Shown here: in pieces, positions 58,895 through 64,000 of the stretch
How the letters are laid out: each line of letters opens with the position of its first letter
How positions within the stretch are numbered: the first letter of the stretch is position 1
Source of the DNA: Burkholderiales bacterium
GTDB taxonomy: Bacteria > Pseudomonadota > Gammaproteobacteria > Burkholderiales > Burkholderiaceae_C
NCBI GenBank assembly: GCA_016223165.1
Contig: JACRPO010000011.1
Location: forward strand, 58,596 to 122,595
Length of the DNA: 64,000 nt
Direction: 5' to 3'
The notes under the pieces: model-generated
What the model saw: the letters and a program-made list of their open reading frames with translations, nothing else
The model's database searches: none
What the model was told of the DNA's origin: nothing
Program-made: the position numbers and the translations under genes

Positions 58895-60379
58895 ATGGGA
58901 GGCCCCGTGCCGCCAGCGGCCATGCCCGTACCGCCGACCACACCGTCCCCTCGCCGGCCGCGGCGCCGGCTCGGCGGCACCTTCGTCGCCGGCGCCGGTG
59001 GCCGCTTGCTGCCGGCCGCCGTGCCGTTTGCCTGCTTCGGCGCGGCCACGCTGTTCCACCTCTGGGCCTGGGCGGCGCTGGCGCTCGGCGCCAGGGCCTG
59101 GGCAGAAGGCGCCGGCGGGCTCGGCTGGCCGCTCGCCGCCCTGCACGCGGCCACGCTCGGCGTGCTCGTCACCAGCGCCGTCGGCGCCAGCCTGCAGATG
59201 CTGCCGGTGGCCACCCGGCAGCCGGTGCGCCACGCGCTGCCGGCCGGTGCGCTGGCGGCGCTGCTCGTGCCCGGCGTGGTGATGGTGACGCTCGGCATGG
59301 GGCTGGTGCGGCCGGTGTGGCTGGCGGCGGGCGCGGCGGCCGTCGGCGTGGCGCTCGTCGGCTGGGGCCTGCTCGTGGCGCTCAACCTGCGCGGCGCGCA
59401 GGGCATGCCCGGCGTGGTGAGCCACGCCTGGGCGGCGCTGGCGGCGCTGGCGCTGCTGCTGCTGAGCGCCGGCGCGCTCGTCGCGCTGTGGCTCGGCACG
59501 CCGCTGTGGGAGCGCGACACCGCGCGCACGCTGCACCTCGCGGCGGGCCTCTTCGGCGTCATGGGCATGCTCGTGCTCGGCATGTCGACGATCGTGCTGC
59601 CGATGTTCGCGATCGGCCCGCTGCCCGACGAGCGCGTGCAGCTCGCCTGGGGCGGCGCGGCGGCGGCGGCGGTGGTGCTGGCCGCGCTGGCCGCTTTCCT
59701 CGGCGGCGCGTCGGCCATCGGCGCGCGCGTGGCGGCGTGGCTGCTCGGTGCCGTGGCCCTGGCCGTGCACCTGCACGCGATGCGGCGCACGCTGGCCGAG
59801 GGCCTGCGCAAGAACCTCGGCAGCACGGCGACGCTGTTGAAAGTGGCCTGGGTGGGCGCCGGCCTCGCGCTGCTGCTCGCGGGCGTCGTGCTGACGCTCG
59901 ACGCGCTCGAGACGGCGCGGCTGGGAGCCGCTGCAGCCACGGGCGCCGCCGCGGCCGGAGGCGGCGCCGGGACGCGCGTGCCGAGCGAGGTGCGCGGCAT
60001 CGCCAGCCGCCTCTTCGTGGTCGCCGCCGTCGGCGCCTGGTTGCTCAGCTTCCTGTTCGCGGTGCTGCACCGCATCCTGCCTTTCCTGGCGGCGATGCAT
60101 GCCGCGCGCGGGCGACGGCGCGGGCCGACGCCTTCGATGCTGACGCTGGCGCCGGCGCTCGCCGTGCACTGGCGCTGCCACGTCGCGGCGCTGCTGCTGC
60201 TCGCCGCGGGCACCGCGCTCGAGTCGACCTGGCTGATCCGGGCGGCGGCGGCGGCGGGAGGTGCCGGCGCGGTGGCCTTCGCGGCGTTCTTCGTGGTGCT
60301 GTGCCGGCGTCTCGTCGGCGCGGCGGCCGACGAGGCCGTGCCGGCGGGCCCAGCCGCGCGCGAGCCCGGCGGCGGCTGA
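58895..60379 (+). CDS. Polytopic membrane protein, NnrS-like
   Basis: 494 residues, about twelve hydrophobic segments after a Pro/Arg-rich first 35 residues. Conserved-looking histidines lie in LFHLWAWAAL, LHAATLGVLVTSAVGASLQM, RTLHLAAGLFGVMGM and VLHRILPFLAAMHAARG. The pattern of paired membrane histidines and the position beside DUF2249 and hemerythrin genes suggest a haem-binding NnrS relative, but I do not recognise the exact family. A Gly/Ala insert lies near 345-365. Confidence 0.7.
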   Translation: MGGPVPPAAMPVPPTTPSPRRPRRRLGGTFVAGAGGRLLPAAVPFACFGAATLFHLWAWAALALGARAWAEGAGGLGWPLAALHAATLGVLVTSAVGASLQMLPVATRQPVRHALPAGALAALLVPGVVMVTLGMGLVRPVWLAAGAAAVGVALVGWGLLVALNLRGAQGMPGVVSHAWAALAALALLLLSAGALVALWLGTPLWERDTARTLHLAAGLFGVMGMLVLGMSTIVLPMFAIGPLPDERVQLAWGGAAAAAVVLAALAAFLGGASAIGARVAAWLLGAVALAVHLHAMRRTLAEGLRKNLGSTATLLKVAWVGAGLALLLAGVVLTLDALETARLGAAAATGAAAAGGGAGTRVPSEVRGIASRLFVVAAVGAWLLSFLFAVLHRILPFLAAMHAARGRRRGPTPSMLTLAPALAVHWRCHVAALLLLAAGTALESTWLIRAAAAAGGAGAVAFAAFFVVLCRRLVGAAADEAVPAGPAAREPGGG

Positions 60380-60446
60380 ATCCGCATCCGGCAGTCGGGC
60401 GCGCCCGCGGGTGGCTCGATCGGCGTGTCCAGCGGGCGGATCCGGG

Positions 60447-60460
60447 TTGAACTGGAACAA
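60447..60460 (+). promoter_or_regulatory. FNR/Dnr-like site before the hemerythrin gene
   Basis: TTGAACTGGAACAA resembles TTGA-N6-TCAA with one mismatch in the second half. Its centre lies 29.5 bases before TAGGCT (60483-60488), the same spacing as the FNR box and TAGGAT in the nsrR promoter. The predicted start coincides with the ATG at 60495. Confidence 0.45.
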
Positions 60461-60494
60461 GGGCAGGCGCGGCGACACCGCCTAGGCTTCAGGC

Positions 60495-60965
60495 ATGAAC
60501 GCCACACGCCAGGTGCCCCGCCTGCTCGACGACGAGCACCGCACGCTGCTCGAGCTGCTCGGGCGCCTGGAGAGCGCGATCGTCCGGCGCGAGACCGAGG
60601 CCTGGCCGGCGCTGGCGCGCGCCTTGGTGCCGCAGCTCGAACGCGAGTCCGCGCGCCACTTCGACTTCGAGGAGCGCGAGCTCTTCCCGCTGCTCGCCGA
60701 AGGCGGCGACGGCGCCATCGCGGCCCTGCTCACCGAGGAGCACGAGAGCATCCGCGCCGTCGCCGCCGAGCTGCTGCCGCTCGCCCGCGCCGCCGCCCTG
60801 GGGCGGCTCGCCGCACCCGAGCCGTTCCGCCGCCTCGGCCTCGAGTTCACCGAACGGCAGGTCGCGCACATCCAGAAGGAGACGATGGCGCTGCTGCCGC
60901 TGCTCGACGACCTGCTCGACGACGACACTGACCGCCGGCTCGCCTTCGAGCACGCCGGCGCTTGA
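60495..60965 (+). CDS. Hemerythrin HHE-domain protein
   Basis: 156 residues, a four-helix bundle with the HHE metal ligands spread as expected: LLDDEHRTL (His15), ESARHFDFEERELFP (His55 and Glu59), TEEHESI (His83) and QVAHIQKE (about His124). Such proteins bind O2 or NO at a di-iron site or repair iron-sulfur clusters (YtfE/DnrN group). A short gap separates it from the NnrS-like gene, with its own Fnr-like site. Role in NO handling is inferred from context. Confidence 0.88.
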   Translation: MNATRQVPRLLDDEHRTLLELLGRLESAIVRRETEAWPALARALVPQLERESARHFDFEERELFPLLAEGGDGAIAALLTEEHESIRAVAAELLPLARAAALGRLAAPEPFRRLGLEFTERQVAHIQKETMALLPLLDDLLDDDTDRRLAFEHAGA

Positions 60966-61032
60966 CAACGCCGGCCTTGCGCACGCCCACGCACGCCCCG
61001 CATTGCCCGACGCCGATCCCGAGGACACCGCC

Positions 61033-62214
61033 ATGGCCATGCCCACGCAGCTGAAACCGCCCGCGCCGCCGAGGCCCCCGGCCGTCATCCGGCCGCTCGC
61101 CGCGTCGGATCTGGACGCCGTGGTGGCGATCGACGCCGCCGCGCAGGGCCGCACGCGCCGCGACTACATCGAGCGGCGCCTGCGCGCCGCGCGGCGCGAA
61201 GCCGGGCTGCACGTGCAGTTCGCCGCACTCGCGGGAGAAGGCGAGAGCCAGGGCGGGAGCGAGGGCCATGGCGGCCTCCACCCGGCGCGCGGCGCGCTGG
61301 TCGGCTTCATGCTCGCGCGTGTGCTCGAGGGGGAGTTCGGGCGCCGGCAGCGGGTGCTGCGGCTCGAGCTGCTCGGCGTGCGCGCCGAACATCGCGGCGC
61401 CGGCATCGGCCGGCAGCTCTTCGAGGCCGTGTCGCAGTGGGCGCGCCAACACGGCTGCCGCGAGGTGCTCACCTCCGCCGACTGGCGCGACCACGCGATG
61501 CTCGCCTGGTTCGCGGCGATGGGCTTCACGCTCGCGCCGCAACGCATCGTCGAAGGCGCCGTCGAGGGCGGCGTCGAGGGCAGCGGACGGCAGCGCCGGC
61601 GCGACGCGGGCCCGGGCGGCACGGCCTCGGAAGACGCCGAGCACGACGAGGACGACGAGGACACCGGGCACGCCGTCCGCGAAGTCGACTACGGCCGCCA
61701 GGAGGCGAAAGGCGCCAACGACTACGAGCGCCTGGCGCGCGACGCCGGCGTGCGCTCGATGGCGGCCGGCGACCTCGACGCGATTGCACGCATCGACCGC
61801 CGCATCACCGGCCGCGAGCGCCGCGCCTACATCGCCACGCGCCTGGCGGAAGCGCTGGACGACTCGGGCGTGCGCGTCTCGCTCGCCGCGTTCTGCAAGG
61901 GAACGGGCGAGGGCCCGGGCGAAGGCACGGCGGCCGGCTACCTGATGGCGCGCGCCGACCTCGGTGACTTCGGCCGTACCGAGCCGGTGGCGGTGATCGA
62001 CACGCTCGGCGTCGACCCCGCCTTCGCGCATCGCGGCATCGGCCGTGCGCTGCTGTCGCAGCTCTTCGCCAACCTCGGCGCCCTGCGCGTCGAGCGCGTG
62101 GAGACGATGCTGGCCTACGAAGACGCGGCGCTCGCCGGCTTCTTCCGCCATGCCGGCTTCGTGCCATCGCAGCGCCTGGCGTTCGTGCGTGCACTCGACG
62201 ATGACGGCCCATGA
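61033..62214 (+). CDS. Double GNAT-domain acetyltransferase
   Basis: 393 residues from ATG 61033 with GAGGA upstream (a TTG at 61003 is also open). Two GNAT domains lie in tandem: about 25-185 with GVRAEHRGAGIGRQLFEAV, and about 240-385 with GVDPAFAHRGIGRALLSQLF. They share the same order of motifs and a similar start (IRPLAASDLDAVVAID and VRSMAAGDLDAIARID), so the gene arose by duplication. The linker (185-235) is acidic and repeat-rich. The single GNAT at 40368 has a similar RPVRAADLPAVIALD start. Substrate unknown. Confidence 0.88.
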   Translation: MAMPTQLKPPAPPRPPAVIRPLAASDLDAVVAIDAAAQGRTRRDYIERRLRAARREAGLHVQFAALAGEGESQGGSEGHGGLHPARGALVGFMLARVLEGEFGRRQRVLRLELLGVRAEHRGAGIGRQLFEAVSQWARQHGCREVLTSADWRDHAMLAWFAAMGFTLAPQRIVEGAVEGGVEGSGRQRRRDAGPGGTASEDAEHDEDDEDTGHAVREVDYGRQEAKGANDYERLARDAGVRSMAAGDLDAIARIDRRITGRERRAYIATRLAEALDDSGVRVSLAAFCKGTGEGPGEGTAAGYLMARADLGDFGRTEPVAVIDTLGVDPAFAHRGIGRALLSQLFANLGALRVERVETMLAYEDAALAGFFRHAGFVPSQRLAFVRALDDDGP

Positions 62215-62561
62215 ACGCGGCCGAAGACCCCACCGAGGAGCGCGTGCTCGACGCGCTGCGCACCGTCGTCGACCCTGAGGTCGGCATGAACATCGTCGAC
62301 CTCGGGCTCGTCTACGGTGTCGAGATCGGGGCCGCGGGCGCCGGGCCGGGCAGCATCACCGCAGTCGTCAAGGTCTCGATGACGATGACGAGCGCCGCCT
62401 GTCCCATGGCCGACCTGATCGTCGACCAGGTGCACGAGGCGCTCGCCGCGGCGCTGCCGCGCGCTTGTGCGGTCGAGGTGGAGATGGTGTGGGAGCCGCC
62501 CTGGACGCCCGAGCGGATGAGCGGCCTCGCGCGCGAGCAGTTCGGATGGGCGCCGCGTTGA
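62211..62561 (+). CDS. DUF59/MIP18-type metal-sulfur cluster assembly protein
   Basis: 116 residues. The core VVDPEVGMNIVDLGLVYGVE and the cysteine region MTSAACPMAD (with the reactive-type cysteine) define the DUF59 family that includes SufT and PaaD. Such proteins help insert iron-sulfur clusters into targets. Start overlaps the GNAT stop; the 3' end overlaps the next gene by 16 bases. It may serve the many iron-sulfur enzymes of this cluster. Confidence 0.9.
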   Translation: MNAAEDPTEERVLDALRTVVDPEVGMNIVDLGLVYGVEIGAAGAGPGSITAVVKVSMTMTSAACPMADLIVDQVHEALAAALPRACAVEVEMVWEPPWTPERMSGLAREQFGWAPR

Positions 62562-63664
62562 GCGCGGCGGCAGCCGGCACCGCCGCCGCGCGCCGGGTGG
62601 CGTGGCAGCGGTTGCCGTTCCTGGTCTTCGGCTTCGTCGCGCTCGTCGTCGGCGTCGGCGCGGGGCTGGCGCGGCTCGGCTGGGCGGTGCCCGCTCCGGC
62701 CGTGGACGCCGCGGCCCTGCACGGACCGCTCATGGTGTGCGGCTTCTTCGGTGTCGTCATCTCGCTCGAGCGCGCGGTCGCCATCGGCCGCCCGTGGGCC
62801 TATGCGGCGCCACTGCTGGCCGCGCTCGGCAGCGCCGCCGCGCTGCACGGCGCGGCGCCGGCTGCGCCCTGGCTCTACCTCGGCGCCGGCGTGCTGCTGC
62901 TCGCCGCCTCGGCCGACGTGCTGCGCCGGCAGAGCGAAGGATTCAACGTCGTCATCGCGCTCGCCGCCGGCTGCTGGGCCTGGGGCACGGCCGCCTGGGC
63001 CCTCGGCACGCCGGTGCACGGCGTGCTCGGGTGGTGGCTGGCCTTCCTCGTGCTCACCATCGCCGGCGAGCGCCTGGAGCTGTCGCGCTTCATGCCGCCC
63101 TCGGTGGCCGCGACGCGGCTCTTCGCCGCCGTCGTGCTGCTGCTGCTGGCCGCGCTCGCGGCCTGGCGCTGGCCGCTCGCGCAGCAGGCGTTGGGCGCCG
63201 CGCTGCTGGGGCTGGCCGCCTGGCTGCTGCGCCACGACATCGCGCGGCGAACGGTGCGCCAGCGCGGCCTCACGCGCTACATCGCCGTGTGCCTGCTGGC
63301 GGGCTACTTCTGGCTCGGGCTCGGCGGCGCCGTGATCCTTGTCGCTGGCCTTGGCCCCGGCGGCGCTGCCTACGACGCTGCCCTGCACGCGCTGCTGCTC
63401 GGCTTCGTGTTCTCGATGGTCTTCGGCCACGCGCCGATCATCTTCCCGGCCGTGCTGCGCGTGGCCATGCCGTACCACGCGGCGTTCTACGCGCCGCTCG
63501 TGCTGCTGCACGCCTCGGTGGCGCTGCGCGCGGGCGCCGCGGCCGCGGGCGCCTTCGAGGCCAGGCGCTGGGCCGCGATGCTGTCGGCGCTGGCGCTGCT
63601 CGCCTTCATCGCCACGATGGCATCGGCAGTGGCGCGCGGGCGCTCGGCGCGGCGCGCGGGTTGA
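62546..63664 (+). CDS. NnrS-like polytopic membrane protein
   Basis: 372 residues, about eleven hydrophobic segments. Histidines sit in membrane motifs: AALHGPLMVCGFFGVVISLE near 53, LHALLLGFVFSMVFGHAPII near 275-295 and MPYHAAFYAPLVLLHASVA near 303-320. The second motif matches the corresponding NnrS stretch (HALTVGAIGGLIIGM... GHTGRP) in spacing. The protein is distinct from the nnrS product at 34038 and from the protein at 58895. It is the last gene of the plus-strand run; function is inferred only. Confidence 0.75.
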   Translation: MGAALSAAAAGTAAARRVAWQRLPFLVFGFVALVVGVGAGLARLGWAVPAPAVDAAALHGPLMVCGFFGVVISLERAVAIGRPWAYAAPLLAALGSAAALHGAAPAAPWLYLGAGVLLLAASADVLRRQSEGFNVVIALAAGCWAWGTAAWALGTPVHGVLGWWLAFLVLTIAGERLELSRFMPPSVAATRLFAAVVLLLLAALAAWRWPLAQQALGAALLGLAAWLLRHDIARRTVRQRGLTRYIAVCLLAGYFWLGLGGAVILVAGLGPGGAAYDAALHALLLGFVFSMVFGHAPIIFPAVLRVAMPYHAAFYAPLVLLHASVALRAGAAAAGAFEARRWAAMLSALALLAFIATMASAVARGRSARRAG

Positions 63665-64000
63665 TGCGTGCGATCGATGACTCGGAAGAGCGGCGCCACC
63701 GAGGATCGTGCGAAGCGCTTGCGTGTGCTCGCGTACCGCGGCCGTGGCGCGCCGAGGCCGCCGGGTGATCGGCTCTGCTCGTGTCCTCTTTCGGCCGCCC
63801 GGCTCGCAAGCTCGCAGGGCGCCCGAATGCCCCCTTGACCTCGCTGAGCCGACCACCCGGCGTCCTCGGCGGGCACCAGTGTTGGCATTCGACGAGGGCG
63901 TGCCGCCGCTGGTGCCGGATCGGGCCGATGGGGCGCCCTGCGCAGCGAGGTAAAGGGGGCATCCGGGGGCCCTGCGAGCTTGCGAGCCGGGCCGCCGGAA
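63665..64000. other. Gene-free region with inverted repeats
   Basis: No convincing gene is seen here; the open frames are short and on both strands. The segment ends at the window edge inside the right arm of a long inverted repeat, so it may be the boundary of an element that continues beyond. Confidence 0.6.
63790..64000. repeat. Long inverted repeat with about 59-60 bp arms
   Basis: 63790-63848 matches the reverse complement of 63941-64000 with only a few differences. A 24-base core is identical in both arms (63797-63820 and 63969-63992). A smaller inverted pair, GGCACCAG (63874-63881) and CTGGTGCC (63909-63916), lies in the loop. The region could fold as a large cruciform or be two inverted copies of an interspersed repeat. 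Confidence 0.8.

Noticed and set aside
63708..63953. Short frames in the right-hand gene-free region
   Set aside because: They cross the arms and loop of the inverted repeat, are arginine/proline-rich in every frame and resemble no family.

Overview
The window is very GC-rich, tightly packed chromosomal DNA from a betaproteobacterium, most likely of the order Burkholderiales (a Rubrivivax/Leptothrix/Ideonella-like relative). This rests on the dapF - DUF484 - xerC order, the many TctC/Bug solute-binding proteins, the many branched-chain-type ABC transporters, and the anaerobic aromatic and nirS genes. The taxon is inferred from gene content only. No rRNA, tRNA, CRISPR array, prophage or recognisable insertion sequence was seen.

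Layout. 1-2168: an amino-acid ABC uptake system with a GntR regulator. 2371-4972: dapF, DUF484 and xerC. 5243-10340: a VOC protein, a WYL regulator, rlmI, an Lrp-type regulator and glmS. 10398-16137: a TetR-controlled island with a short-chain dehydrogenase and, divergently, a two-subunit adenosylcobalamin acyl-CoA mutase, a crotonase and a MeaB-type chaperone GTPase. 16198-25751: a branched-chain-type ABC importer split over two divergent arms around an RpiR regulator and an IolC-like kinase/aldolase fusion. 25789-33247: two TctC-type binding proteins with a CaiB-type CoA-transferase, crotonase, quinone-oxidoreductase-like enzyme and MmgE/PrpD protein. 33354-40946: a nitric-oxide and low-oxygen block (nsrR, nnrS, ccoG, a Crp/Fnr regulator, cytochrome c551, nirS, a second Rrf2 regulator and a GNAT protein). 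41068-63664: a run of plus-strand genes encoding an ABC importer, a thioesterase, a PadBCD-type phenylacetyl-CoA oxidoreductase, an aryl-CoA ligase, 4-hydroxybenzoyl-CoA reductase (HcrCAB), a second CoA ligase, then DUF2249, two NnrS-like membrane proteins, hemerythrin, a double GNAT and a DUF59 protein. 63665-64000 has no gene and holds a long inverted repeat.

How the parts fit. The two largest blocks describe growth on aromatic acids with nitrate or nitrite as electron acceptor. PadBCD would oxidise (4-hydroxy)phenylacetyl-CoA to the phenylglyoxylate level, and HcrCAB would remove the ring hydroxyl of 4-hydroxybenzoyl-CoA. NirS, cytochrome c551, NsrR, Fnr/Dnr, NnrS and hemerythrin handle nitrite reduction and the NO it makes. 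Fnr/Dnr-like palindromes lie before nsrR, before the crp/fnr gene and, more weakly, before the hemerythrin gene.

The most novel-looking unit is the cobalamin mutase island. Its large subunit has lost several residues that are near-invariant in methylmalonyl-, isobutyryl- and 2-hydroxyisobutyryl-CoA mutases, including the active-site histidine, while its B12 subunit and GTPase look intact. Two related palindromes, one on a near-consensus promoter, suggest a single TetR-controlled pathway with an unknown substrate. Also notable are a short element that bridges stop and start codons at two unrelated gene junctions, and many proteins with tandem-repeat, low-complexity tails or inserts.
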